NCBI GenBank assembly: GCA_023053685.1
Contig: JALIGW010000032.1
Location: 6,453,720 to 6,517,719 of the forward strand
From: Diadophis punctatus similis
Lineage: Eukaryota > Chordata > Lepidosauria > Squamata > Dipsadidae
DNA: 64,000 bases
Direction: 5' to 3'
The notes beneath the pieces are model-generated. The model was given only the letters and a program-made list of their open reading frames with translations. It searched no databases and had not been told where the DNA came from. Shown here piece by piece: positions 22,784 through 34,300 of this stretch. The position numbers were made by a program, and so were the translations under genes. How positions within the stretch are numbered: position 1 is the stretch's first letter; each line of letters opens with the position of its first letter.

Positions 22784-25700
22784 GGGGGGGGCTTTGGGCT
22801 GTCTTCATAGCACTTAGCAACAGCACGTAGACTTCTATGGTGCCCCATAGACTTTACAGCACTCTCTGGTTGGGACCGAAGTCCCGGCAGTGGGCAGAGT
22901 TAGCCTGCCTTCTAAGTCCTGCACCAAGACCTGACTTCTGCAGGCCTCACAGGTGGGGAGCCACTCTTACCTGCCTGGCATTGATGTCGTAGGCTGCCAG
23001 CTGGGCACGGAGCGAGGAGGCCGCGTCTCCCTCGGTTGCAAAGAGGTCAGCCATCACTTCCCCAATGTTGCTATACGGCACTGGCACCCCCAACAAGAGA
23101 GCCAGGGTGGGCACCAGGTTCACCTGTGGGACCGTCTGGGGCTCCTGAGGAGGAATGGGGAACAAATGACGGGGTGAAGATGGGAAGAGACCTCCTGGAA
23201 GGCGCCCACTTCTTCACCCAGCCTCTCGTCAGGGACCGGCCACCTGGCGCTGCCTGCCGGAGGTGTGGCTGCTGACCCCCATTATTCCATCAGGACCACA
23301 GGACGCAAGGAATTCTGGGAGTACCCAGAAGGCTGCAGGTAACCTTGCCCAAGGACACACCCGATGGCAGCTCAGGGCTCGTCCTTCCTCCCAAAGACGT
23401 CACCCACCTGGGAGTGCCAGCCATTTTGGCAGGGCCGCTCGTGCCGGCCAGGTGCCCTTCCGGCTCACCTCAGGGGGAGGGTCCTGGAAGAGCGGAGCCT
23501 TGCTGTACACAAAGAGAGCCGCATCGAGCTCCTCGTCGCTGTCTCCCCCGTGGTCCCCGGTCGCAGTCATGCCGTGGTCCCCTGCCACCAGGAGGAGCGT
23601 GTCATTTCCCAGGTGGTCAACCAGTGAACTGTCCATCAACAATATAGAACTTAAGCTACAGACTCTTGGCCTGCCCCAGCACCACACAGGCTGGTGAAAA
23701 CAGAGGCAGCCACACCGCAACAGCCCCTGGCTGGACAGCTGTGCCCTGAGGAGGACGGTTGTGCCCTGTACCAGATGAGGGCAGCCGGTGGGAAAGCTGC
23801 CTGCCGGGCGAGGCTGGGGGAAGGAGGGGCAGCCACACTGGGGGAGGGCTTCCACTCCACTTCCAACTCACCTGAGCATCTCATCCATCTGGGAGAGCTT
23901 CTTGGCCATTTCGGGGTGATCTGGGCCGTGTTTGTGACCACAGTGATCCACACCCAAGAAATGGGCAATAAGTAGATCCCATTCGCCACTGTCCACTGCG
24001 CCACAGAAAAGAGGGGAGAAAGAGGTCAAAGGTGAAAAGGGGCGCTGCCTTGGAGGGAGGGCTGGAAGGGAGGACAGAGGCCGCTCCGAGCCTTCTCTCC
24101 ACTGCAGGCAAAAGCAGTGCATGGATTCAACCAGGCCAGGTAGAGGAGAGCAAAAGACACGAGAGGGGAGGAGAAAGAGCTACATCAGGGGTCCCCAACC
24201 CTTGGACCACTCTGGACCCATCAGAACCGGGCTGCGGAAGCGGGAGGCGAGCATTGTGCTCCACTTGTGTGCATGCAGTGGGCAGGGCAACCAGCACGGC
24301 TCCCATTTATATGAGCGACAGGTGCATGTGTACCTGCTGCTTGCGCAAATGGAGTTGCGCATGTGTGCACCTGGAACCATCCCCTCTCCCCCCCCACACC
24401 CACCCACCTCGGTCCCCAAAGCCGGGAAGGTTGGAGAGGGCTGAGCTCCATGGACAGGCAGTCAGGGGCAGCTGAGGCCGAGACTCTCTTTTCCCGAAGA
24501 AGCCCCCATGTGAGGGAGAATTCCTCCCTTCAACGGGCAGGCAAGAACAGCCAAGGAAGAAGGACCGGCTCTTATTTGTGAAACTGACAGGAAGTTGATC
24601 GTGGGCTTTGAGGTTTTTTTGTGAAAACATGTTATTTGGCCACCGTCTCTTGACTATGTCACAAAAGCGATTCAAAAGCATTTTCTTAGCAAAATCGGGA
24701 TCACTTCCTAGCTGGAGAGATCCTGGTCGCCAGAGCGGTCCTTCCTGTCTGACTCCGGCCTCGCTCATCCCCCCCACCCCCCAGGCAGGACCAGGGCCTC
24801 TGCTCACCTGTCTGGTACAAATGCTGCAAGATCCCATCGTCCACCGTGTGCAGGTCTTTCACGTTGAAGGAAGGGAAGAAGTGGGCCCGGTGGAAGGCCT
24901 GGGGGAAGAGGCCCTCCCAGGTGTCGTCTCCCATAAAGACCACTTTTCTCCCTGAAAGAGGACCGGGGGGGGGCGTTGGAAGAGGCACGAAGGAGAGTTC
25001 CCACCAATGGCAACCAGCAGGTGGCAACACAGCCCAAACTCTGGCCATAAGACCTGCTGTTGCTCCACCAGCACTGCCTCCTCCTCCAATTCCAGGAAGC
25101 CCCATTCCTTGCTCTTTCTGTCTCTGTCTCTAGAATAGAATGAGTTGGAAGGAACCTTGGAGGTCTTCTAGTCCAGCCCCCTGCTCAGGCAGGAAACCCT
25201 ATACCAGTGATGGCCAACCTTTTTTCCCTCGGGTGCCGAAAACGCGTGCGCACGCGCTGTCACGCACGTGTGAGTGCCCACACCCATAATTCAATGCCTG
25301 GGGAGGGTGAAAACGGCCTCTCCCGCCCCCGCAGAGGCCCTCTGGAGGCCGGAAATGGCCCGTTTCCCGACTTCTGGTGGGCCTGGTAGGCCCATTTTTC
25401 GCCCTCCCCAGGCTCCAGAGGCTTCCCTGGAGCCTGGGGAGGGCGAAAACACCCCCTCAGAGGCCCTCTGGAAACCTAAAATGCCCTCACAGAGCCTCCA
25501 CACTAGCCAAAAATCAGCTGGCCGGCACGCACATGCATGCTGGAGTTGACCTAGGGCAACGGCTCGCGTGCCGGCAGATATGGCTCCACGTGCCACCTGT
25601 GGCACTCGTGCCATAGGTTCACCATCACTGCCCTATACCAGTGATGGCTAACCTTTTTCTCGTCGCATGCTGAAAGCACAAGCGCGCGACAGCATGCGGG

Positions 25701-27907
25701 CGTGCCAGCACCCATCATGCAATGTGTGTGTGCCATACCCCTGCGTGCCCCCCACACATGCATGTGCAACTCCCCCGTGCTCCCCCGCCCATGCCCGTGT
25801 GACCCCCACGCACTCCCCCCACGCATGCGCGCACGACCCCCCTGCGGTCCCCCCACCCCCTCCGGAGGGCCTCCGGAGCCCGTTTTCACCCTCCCGGAGG
25901 CTCGAGAAAAGCCTCCGGAGCCTGGGGATGTGCGGCAGATACCCAAAAATGAGCTGGCCGGCGGGAGGTTCACGCACATGCGCGGTGGAGCTAAGCTGTG
26001 TGATGGCTCGCATGCTGGTAGAGAGGACTCCGCATGCCACTTGTGGCACACGTACCATTCCAGACAAATGGTTGCCCCATCTCTTCTTAAAAATCTCCAG
26101 TGTTTTAAGAAGAGATTGGGCAACCCTTTGTCTGAAATGGTACAGGGTATTGGGTCTACTCACACCCTGAGTCCAAAGTTTGGGGTGGGGGGTGAGGGAT
26201 CAACAGCTAGATTTCCCAGCCACGATGAACATCGTTTATGTCCAACAGGCTTTTTGGATTGATACGGCTGTGTGAACCACTGAGCCATGGCCAACTCCCA
26301 AGATTTCTGAGAAAGTGACATCTTTTCATTCGTGGAAGAAAAGCCTAGAAATACATTCTCTTCCCCTTGAGGTCGTGGGACAGCAACCCCGTTCCTGACT
26401 TTGCATCTAACATCCATCTGCTCAAAGGCCCGAGAGCGACCAGTGGCTTTCAACCTGTGGTCCATGGACCCCTGGGGCTGCATGATCCCATCACAGGGGG
26501 TTCCTGAAGTCTTGGGGGTCCGTGGCCACAAAAGGTATTTAAAGGGGGTCCATGGTGAAGAAAAGGTTGAGAACCAGTGACCTAGAAATATCTTTTGGGG
26601 GGAGAGAGAGACTACCCCCAAGTCAAAACATGCAGCAACTTACAGGGACGGACCCAGAGCCTCAGATCATGGGATAAGCATGGAAGAGCCCATTGCAACC
26701 ACCGACCAAGAAGCCGCAGCAACTGGGCTGCTTCCATGGGCCCCAGAGGAGGCAGAAGGCAGCAGTTCCTCTTTCGCCTTCCACACAGGGAGGCCGAGGC
26801 GTCTCAGGGCGGGGAGGAAAGGTCGCTTGAGCCAGCCGATATGGGAAGGCTTTTTCTCGGCTGGGAAGGAACAGTGGTGACAACCAAGGCACATCCCAGA
26901 AAAGAAACGAAATAAACCAGAACCGTAGCAGAGAAAACAAAGGCTTGGTTGTCTATGGAGATTCTCCGCCATCCAGGTCCAGGTTGTCCCAAAGGTGCTT
27001 TTTCCCCCAAGAGGCAACTGGACTTTCTGGTCTTTCTCTGAAGACGTTTCGCTTCTCATCCAAGAAGCTTCTTCACTTCGGAGCTTGGATGAGAAGCAAA
27101 ACGTCTTCAGAGAAAGACCAGAAAGTCCAGTTTCTTCCAGTCTTGGAAAAAGCACCTTTGGGGAACAACTTGGTTGCTACTCGACGGGCAGAGGGGGGCT
27201 TCCAGGAGAGGAGGGGGCGACTTCAGGAAGGGGTCGTGGGGGGGGAAGGTTTCCACGCTATCCAGCAGCAGCGAAGAGAAAGAGACTCTCCCGCCCATCA
27301 AGAACGGTTTGCAGACCCGCAAGAGAGCAGGCGGGCCGTACAGCCTTCAGCCTCCTTCAAGAGGACTAGCGCCCCGGGCCTCCCTCTCCCCCGGCCCACC
27401 GTTGCTGGCCAGCTGCCAGAGCAGGTTGTCCTCCCGGATGGCGTAGGAGGCGAAGTTGCTGCCGGCGTCCACGAAGGTGGGCAGGGAGCCGGTGGTGAGC
27501 GCCTTCAGCCGCTGCATGGTGGTGCTGGGAGGGTCCGCGCGGAAGCGGTAGAGGCGGCCGTGGCGGGGCTGCCGCAGGGCCAGGCGCTGAAGGGCCACCA
27601 GCCGCTCCTCGAAGGGCCTGGGCGGGAGAGCCCCGCGGGGGTCCGGCCGGCGCCGCGCAGCGAAGTCGAAGCGCAGCGCGTCGATCAGCACCAGCGCCGC
27701 CCGAGGGAAGCGCGCCGGCAGCCAGCAGGAGGGGGAGCCGCCCGAGGAAGGACGCCGGCCCGGCGGAAGGTCGCAGGCGCTGCGCTGGCCCAGCTCCAGC
27801 CGCATCAGCAGGAAGCCGCCCGCGAAGAGCGCCAGCGCCGTTCCCGAGAGCGCCGCCGCCCAGGCCACCGCCGCCAGGCCCCCCCACGCCGCCGCCCGCC
27901 GCCCCAT
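16737..27907 (-). CDS. PIGO: GPI ethanolamine phosphate transferase 3 (PIG-O), 10 coding exons
   Basis: PIG-O transfers ethanolamine phosphate to the third mannose of the GPI precursor in the ER membrane, the step that creates the attachment point for proteins; it works with PIGF. Exons: 27400-27907, 24808-24951, 23872-23995, 23469-23628, 22971-23144, 20977-22495, 19987-20190, 19443-19636, 17990-18060, 16737-16866. All phases join, giving about 1075 residues (human 1089). The N-terminus has a signal-anchor helix (about 12-36), then the luminal alkaline-phosphatase-fold domain: [11 protein letters not shown] (72-82), the [18 protein letters not shown] block (128-145) with the presumed nucleophile Thr, VVFMGDD (173-179), [13 protein letters not shown] (232-244) and [13 protein letters not shown] (275-287). 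The C-terminal half is multi-pass, including the conserved [12 protein letters not shown] block in exon 7. Exon 6 (1519 bp) ends just after a run of about 13 serines. The exon 4 acceptor is weak and may be misplaced by a few codons. Confidence 0.95.
18368..18560 (-). repeat. Two CR1/L3 3' ends with A/T-rich repeat tails
   Basis: A TTTAA-repeat tail then TTCTTATAGGCCGCCCAATC, and a TTTA-repeat tail at 18498-18520 then TTCTATGCCACCCTACTCC. Both are minus-strand CR1 3' termini, side by side in a PIGO intron. Confidence 0.65.
18570..19325 (+). mobile_element. Diverged CR1/L2-type LINE 3' end interrupted by a MITE
   Basis: 18570-18840 translates with gaps to the LINE C-terminal signature ([15 protein letters not shown]). 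The 3' end resumes at about 19236 with AAGCTGCTCAGAGTCACC and an AATAAAT tail. The gap is filled by the Tigger-like MITE at 18844-19232, so the MITE is the younger insertion. Confidence 0.55.
18844..19232 (+). mobile_element. Tigger-like MITE nested in a LINE
   Basis: It runs from TAGTCCTTGACTTACAACAG to GGTCATAAGTCGAGGATTCC. It carries the full internal set (GGTCACATGATCCC, CTTCTGACAAGCAAAGTCAA, GCTTAGCAACAGAAATTTG) and is one of the best-kept copies. Confidence 0.65.
20985..21027 (-). repeat. In-frame (GGA)n microsatellite coding polyserine in PIGO
   Basis: A GGA repeat on the + strand (TCC on the coding strand) lies inside PIGO exon 6 and encodes about 13 serines at residues 861-873. It sits a few codons before the GTGAGT donor at 20977. 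The human protein, as I recall it, has no such run here, so this is a lineage-specific and probably length-variable tract. Confidence 0.85.
22747..22781 (+). repeat. (GT)n microsatellite
   Basis: About 17 GT units in the PIGO intron between exons 5 and 6. Confidence 0.9.
24186..24443 (+). mobile_element. hAT-like MITE
   Basis: It starts CAGGGGTCCCCAACCCTTGG and ends with a decayed inverse (GTTGGAGAGGGCTG). Part of it matches 43930-44098 in the same orientation. Confidence 0.5.
25128..25204 (-). repeat. CR1 3'-end fragment, left part
   Basis: AGAATAGAATGAGTTGGAAG, then AGGTCTTCTAGTCCAGCCCC, the minus-strand CR1 terminus. It is broken at CCCTATAC by hAT insertions and appears to resume at about 26058. 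Confidence 0.6.
25205..25630 (+). mobile_element. hAT-like MITE with 8-bp target duplication
   Basis: Ends CAGTGATGGCCAACC and GGTTCACCATCACTG are inverted repeats. CCCTATAC flanks it on both sides (25197-25204 and 25631-25638). The interior is GC-rich, with alternating CGTGCGCACGCG. Confidence 0.75.
25639..26056 (+). mobile_element. Second hAT-like MITE, 3' end lost
   Basis: It starts CAGTGATGGCTAACC directly after the CCCTATAC at 25631-25638. It is similar throughout to the preceding element but stops near GGCACACGTAC without the right terminal repeat. Confidence 0.65.
26058..26148. repeat. Inverted pair of CR1 3' segments
   Basis: Two arms of about 41 bp (GTACCATTCCAGACAAATGG and onward; GTCTGAAATGGTAC at the end) around a short spacer. 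Each arm is the same CR1 3'-region piece, in opposite orientations. Confidence 0.6.
26985..27175. repeat. Inverted repeat of a GAAGACGTTTCGCTTC-type element
   Basis: The left arm (AAAGGTGCTTTTTCCC, TGGACTTTCTGGTCTTTC, GAAGACGTTTCGCTTCTCAT) is repeated inverted after AAGAAGCTTCTTCACTTCGG, with arms of about 80 bp. A single direct copy is at 33003-33120. The class is unresolved (possibly Penelope-like). Confidence 0.5.
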
Positions 27908-28060
27908 CCCGCGCGCGCCCTTGGCCCCAGCAGCCCCGCCGGAAGAGGGCGCGGCTGGCGGACGGAAGGGGGCAAGGCGAGCGAGGGGGCGGGCGGAGCG
28001 GCCGCGGGGGACGCCCCCTTCAGGCGGGAGGAACCAACTGCGGCGGCTCCCAGCTGCTTT
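27350..28060 (-). promoter_or_regulatory. PIGO CpG island / promoter
   Basis: CpG-dense DNA covers PIGO exon 1 and continues about 150 bp upstream of the ATG at 27907. There is no TATA box. The STOML2 poly(A) signal is at 28193-28198, so the PIGO promoter must fit in under 300 bp or overlap the STOML2 3' end. The boundaries are estimated by eye. Confidence 0.6.
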
Positions 28061-28192
28061 CCTGCCAGGCAGAGGCGGCTTCCCTAGAAGAGACCCTCTG
28101 CCCCCCCCCCCACCCACCCCACCCCCCCGCGGTGGAGACGCTTCACCGGCCCTCCCGCCCCAACGCTGCTGACACGGGCTCTGCCATCTCCT

Positions 28193-28198
28193 TTTATT
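28193..28198 (-). terminator. STOML2 poly(A) signal AATAAA
   Basis: A canonical AATAAA on the minus strand (TTTATT on +), 105 bp past the STOML2 stop codon at 28303-28305. This makes a short 3' UTR. Confidence 0.65.
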
Positions 28199-28302
28199 AC
28201 AACATGATTCAATCCAATCCGAAAATAAACCGGGGAGAGTCCGGGGCTCCTTGGGGGAACGGGGAGGGGGTGCTTCTCCGGCCCCATGGCCGTGGGCTCC
28301 GG

Positions 28303-31300
28303 CTAGCTGGTGTTCGACTGCTCCAGGTCCATGTAGCTGGCGCTGCTGGGGGGCTGCTGTGCCGATTGGGGAGAGGCAGTGGGGTCCTCCAGGCTCTCAG
28401 GGGCCGCCTGAGTCTTGTTCAGGGAGGAATAGATGGACATGGCCTGTGGAGGAAGAAAGCAAGGGGTCGTCACCAAGGAGGCGGGGGCTCTGCCCCACCA
28501 CAGCTGCCGAGACCCCCAGGAGGCGGGTCCTTCCTTCCTTGGGGGGGGGGTTGCTGCTCATCCCCCAGCTCAAAAGAAAGCCAGTCTGTGAACCCTTCAA
28601 AAAGCATTCAAGCCCACCTCAACCCTTTGGGGCTCCAAAGTAGCCTCTCTGCCTAGGCCCCACCTAACCCTGGGGTCTTGCTCACCCCATAGGGCCCCTT
28701 AGAATAGAATAGAATAGAATAGAATAGAATAGAATAGAATAGAATAGAATAGAATAGAATAGAATAGAATAGAATAGAATAGAATAGAATTCTTTTATTG
28801 GCCAAGTGTGATTGGACACACAAGGAATTTGTCTTTGGTGCATAAACTCTCAGTGTACATAAAAATACAAGATACGTTCATCAAGAATCATGAGGTACGA
28901 GACTTAATGATAGTCCGGATAGTCGCCATCTATTAGTGTCGCCCCATCTCAATCAAGGTAGGGGGACCCCCATGCCCATACAGAGCACCCTGGGTGTTGC
29001 AACTGCCATCTAGCGGTCACCCCAACCTCTGCACCCAGGCATCCCCCCTCCCCCCCATCTCTTCTCCAGCCAGGAGAAGCAAGGCTGCCACTGCCATCTC
29101 CAAGACCTCTGAGACTCCTCCTTCAGGGGCTGGGAAACTGACCGGGGGAGGGAGAGCAGCAACCTTTCCCTTCCGAACCCCCACCCCAAAAATCAGAAAG
29201 ACTGACTGCAGCAGATGCATCCAAAACTCAAGCCCCCTCCCTGCTGCGGTTGCCTTAATTTCTAGTGGCCCCCTCCCCCTCCCCAGGCACAATTGGCAAA
29301 AGCAAGTCCCCTGCCCTTGAGGAGCCAAGCGGGCATCTCCCCCCCCCCTCCCCTGGCTCTGTTCTGCAGAAGAGGATCAGCTGCGCTTCCCTCCCGCTGC
29401 CCCTCCTGGGCTCCAGACTGACCTGGGTGACCATGCTGGTCACATCTCCGGTGCTGGTGGGCAGGAGGATGGTGTTGGACTCCTTCGCCAGCTGGGAGAA
29501 GGCCTGCACGTACTGCTCAGCCACCGACAGAGAAGCCGCCATGTTGCCATTCTGGGAGGAGAAGAGGAAGTGTGAGCCAAAGGCAGCTGGAGGGGGAGGG
29601 GTTCTCCCATCCTGAAGCCCCCCCCCCTCCCCGTTTGGCTCTTAACAGAAATCCTTCCCTCGCCCAAAGCAGGATGACCTCCTGAGTCACTTTTTCATTC
29701 CTGCCCAGAGGACCATCAAGGCTGCTGTGCTTGGGCACCAGGAAGGGGGTCTGTACGCCCAGTGAATGGAAACGAGCGGAGGGGGGCCTCCAACCGGGCA
29801 GTACCCAGGCCCCACCTTTCCCCACCTCCCAGAGTGGTGCTCCCTGACCCTGGACCCCAGGTCAGCTGTTGGGCCGCTCCGTCCCACCCAGGAACCTTCC
29901 ACCCAAGCCCTCCCCTTCAGAGGAAACCTTTGTGTGTGTGGGGGGCAGCAGCAGGAGATTCATTCCTTCATTCCCTGCCTTTATTCTTTCTACAAATAAC
30001 TCAAGGCACCCAACACACGTTCCTCTTCCTATTTCCCCCACACAACCACCCTGTGAGGCGAGTTGGTCTGAGAGAGAGTGGCGGCATTTGAACGCATGGT
30101 CTCTGGTTTTCTAGTCTGGTACTTAACCACTAGACCAAACCGTCTCTTTAGAACCCAGGGCCTCCAACATAAATAGTCCCCCCCCCATCTCCCTTCGCCC
30201 CTCATGAGCCTGGACTCACCCCCAGCAAGCGGCCCCACCCAAGGGCTTGCTTGGAGGCCCCCTGCAGGTGCAAAGAGGGGGCAGCCCCTGACGCAGCCAG
30301 CCCCTTCTTCCCCCCTCTTCCCCGTGATCACCTGCTGGGTCAGAGCCATGCTCAGGAGTCCGATGGCGTCGGCCTTGGCTTGGGCTTTCACCAGGATGGC
30401 GCTGGCATCCCCTGAAAGAGAGAGACAAGCCCAAGGGAGTCTGAAGTGGCCCCCACCCAGGCCGGCTCCCCTCCCAGGTGCCTTGCCAACCCCCTCAGGG
30501 GGCATTTAGGATGAGGCCTTCCTGCAGGGGGAGGGGGGAATAAATCGCAGCTCCTTTCCCCTCCCCAGAGAAGAGTGGGTGCAGAGAAGGGAGGAGGCCT
30601 GGGCCTTCCGTCAACCAAGCACAGCACTCTTGGTCCAGGCCGCTTGGAAGGAGCCTTTAGCCAAAGTGCCAGGCCTCCCTCGAAGAAGGCCGGAACCTCC
30701 AGCGTCTGGGCTTGCCCCAAAGACGTCTCCTCCTGGGCACCCATCTCCTCAGTGCTTCTGGCCCACCTGTGCCAGACATGGGCACCACACATGGCAGAGG
30801 AAAACAGCTGCGCTTGCTTTGGGCCAAGCCTCCCTGCAACGAGCCGTTTCTGCGCTCTCCGTACCGGCAGCCTGGTTGATCCGCTCCATTTTCTCAGCCT
30901 CTGAAGCCAGGATCTGGGCCTGCTTCTTCCCCTCGGCTACGTTGATGGCCGATTCTCGAATCCCTTCAGACTCCAAGACGGTGGCCCTCTTGCGCCTCTC
31001 GGCCTCCACCTAAAAGCAACGGGGCCTTTTAGTGGGGATCTTCTCGCCTCCCGTCCCCAGGTCAGGACTACAGGAGTTCAGCTGCTGCTCCTTCTACAAA
31101 CCCTGAGCCCCAAATCCTGTGCAAAGACAGGGCCAAGCTAGGCCAGGGAGGTCCCTCCTTTTGGCACAGATGGCCCGCATCGCCCTCATTCCAGCAACAG
31201 CCAGGCAGCTGGTGAAAGGAGACGCATCAGAACAAAGACAGCCAGGCGGCAACATGGCCCACCATGTGGCAAGGGCGGTGCCGCCTGTAAAGGCTTCCCC

Positions 31301-34300
31301 TGCCCAGGAATGCCAGCCTGACCTGCATCTGCATGGACTCTTTCACGCGGGGTGGCACGTGGATGTCCTTGATCTCGTAGCGCAGGCACCGGATGCCCCA
31401 GTAGTCCGAGGCCTGGTTGATGGAGTAGACAATGCTGGCATTGAGGGATTCACGCTCCTGGACGGGACAAGGGTGGAGTCAGAGAGCCCAGCAAGGGCAG
31501 AGCACAAGACAGCCCTGGAGCCCCTCCTGCCCCCCTCCCCATTAGCTGGCGCCTTCCTTGGCCCAGCCCTGCTCAGGCCCCACCCATCCTATGAGGCAGC
31601 CAGAGGGCCATTGGGCAGATGGAGCCTCTCAGTGTGGGCTCTACATTCACCTCCTGGTCCCTCCACATTGTTCAGAAGTTGCTTTTGCCTCAATAGGCTT
31701 TTTGTCAGCTCTCTTCAACCAAACACCAGGTGGTTAATCCAGATTATTTACATAAAACCCTGGGGAAACAGCCCCTGTGTCAGGTCTGCCATCTTCAGCA
31801 TACCTTGCTTAGCTGGCATGCAATGCCGGGGGGGGGGGGGCGGAGAAGAGAGATTGGGGTGGTAGAAGGGGGGAATGACAGGGTGATTGTGAATCCGGAA
31901 CATACCAGTTGATCAAGGATGGCCGTGAGAACGGAATGCGAAACTCCACCAAAGAGGCACCAAACCTCAAAGCCGTTCCCAAAACATTTAATTCAAACAT
32001 CATTGGACACCCAGGGCCAGGGAAGAGGGGAAAGCGCAGGCTTTGAGTGGGAATATTCAGATCCGGGTTTGCTTTTGCTGTAACTGCTCAACTTTAGTAA
32101 AAGTACAGCTTTCCCTTCACAAATGGAGTCGAGGGTCTGTCTTTCCTAAATGTCCAGGTTGGGACAAGCCTGACATCCTGCTCTTCTCTTGCCCAGCGCA
32201 TAGCAGGGGCTCTTCCTTCTCTTCTGCTGCTTACCCGGAAGACTTTATCCAGAGAGAGCTTGCCCAGCTCGGATCGCATGGTGGTCTGGGCAAGCTGAGT
32301 GACGGCATACTCGGGATCCTCCACCCCGTAACTAGCCTAGAGGCACCAGAAGGAAGGAACCGGGAAATAAGTGAACTTCTTCCAGGCCAGGCGGAAGGGC
32401 CAGACCCACCATCAAGGGGAAAGGCCTGGGCTTTCTGAGCTCGATGTAGTCCTGGCCCTAGAAAAGGTCAACTCAAAAGAGATCTCTCTGCTTTCATCTG
32501 CCAAGCCTCCAAAATCCGTGCAGATTAAAACCACGGAGGAAAAGCAGTTCCGACTGGCCCACTGACTTGAAGAGTCCCAATTATTCTGTTCGGAGCTTCC
32601 GCCTGGTACCTTGTAGGGATCCATGATGCGCAGGTAGAGAACCCCATCGATCTGGAGGGTCACGTTATCTGCAAGGAGACAGAGGAGTTCTTTCAGCGGA
32701 AGCCAAGGGAGCCCCGATCATCCATAGAGCAAAGCTTCAGGGAAGGCTCAGATGCCGGAAATCAATCCAGCACTTGGACGGCAAAATACAAGGCTCCTGC
32801 CTGGTCAAGCAAGACAAGGGGCAAAAGCCCCCACAGGCTTCAAACATCCAAGGAACTGCTAAGGACCCAGGCTAAGTGGAGTCAAAGCGGATGGGCCTGA
32901 CCGCTTTCTGCTCTTACATTCAGTCCGAGTGCATCTCTGGACACCATCAGTGACCCTCTGACCACCCCCAGCTTTCTGCTTCGAAGCTGCTTGTCCAGAG
33001 GTGCTTTTTCAGGAGGCAACTGGACTTTCTGGTTGTTCTTTGAAGATGTTTCGCTTCTCATCCGAGAAGCTTCTTCGGCTCTGACTGGATGGCAGTAAGG
33101 GAAGGATTTATACTCCTTGCAGACAGCTGGTCATTTGCATCCTTTTTAGAGGGTCCTTGAGGGCACCTGGAAGCTGCTTGTCATTCCTAACGGGAGTTTT
33201 AAAGTCACGGAATGCTGCTTTGAATCATTCCAATGAGGCAGCCCAGCATGATTATCATGGCCCTCAGGTTCGGTCAGAATTTGGGGAGCTCATCCTTGAA
33301 CGCTTCAGGGTTTAGGCTCCAGCAGGGACTATGAAGCCAGACTGGCAACTACAGGCAGTCCTTGACTTACGACCACAATTGAACCTCAAATTCCTGTTGG
33401 TAAGCAGGGCAGTTGTTGAGTTTTGCCTCATTTTACAATCCTTTTGCCACGGTTGTTAAGTAAATCACTGCAGCTGTCAAGCGAATCATGTGGTTGTTAA
33501 GCGAATCTGGCCTCCCCATTGACTTTGGTTGTTAAAAGCCAGCTGGGGCGGTCACAAAAGGGGATCACATTACTGGGACGCCATCGTAAAGACACGCCAG
33601 TTGCCAAGCATCCAAATGTTGATCACATGACCCTGAGGCTGCTGCAACCGTCGTATGAAAAAGTCACATTTTTCAGTGCGGTTATTAACTTTGAACAGTC
33701 ACTAAGCGAACTGTTGTAAGTGGAGGACTCCCTGTACTGAGTTGGATCCGTTCCGTGGTGCAGCCCTTCCCTGCAGGAATGAATGGAGCCATCCATCCAA
33801 TCCAATCCAGGCCCCCTCAGCTCAGTTGGCCTCATCTCTGTATGGTCAATGGGCCCACCATGCCCCCCCTCTCTCCCCCAGGGCTCCTGCCCCCCCCCAC
33901 CAGCCAGGCCACTCACCGTGAGAAACAGCCGACTGCTCTGGCACGTTGATGACAATTTCCTTGAGGCTCTGGACGTAGCGGATGCGGTCTAGGAGTGGGA
34001 TGAGGAAATTCAGTCCCTAGCAAGGATCAGCAAAGGACAAGGATCACCCTTTTCTCTCCACAAAATCACCTCCGGCTGCCCCACAATCACAGCATCACAA
34101 GCTTGGAGGGACCAAGACAAATGGCCGTCCGAGCTCTACTGGGAAACCTCATGGGGAACAGTCACCAACAAGGTCATCGAGTCCACCCCCCTGTAATACG
34201 CCGCAAAACCAAAGGGACCATCCTTAAAGAGGGCGCTGTCCGGCCTCTTCTTAAAACCCTCCAGCACTTGGGGAAACAGCAGCTGCAGCCGCCAGGCAAG

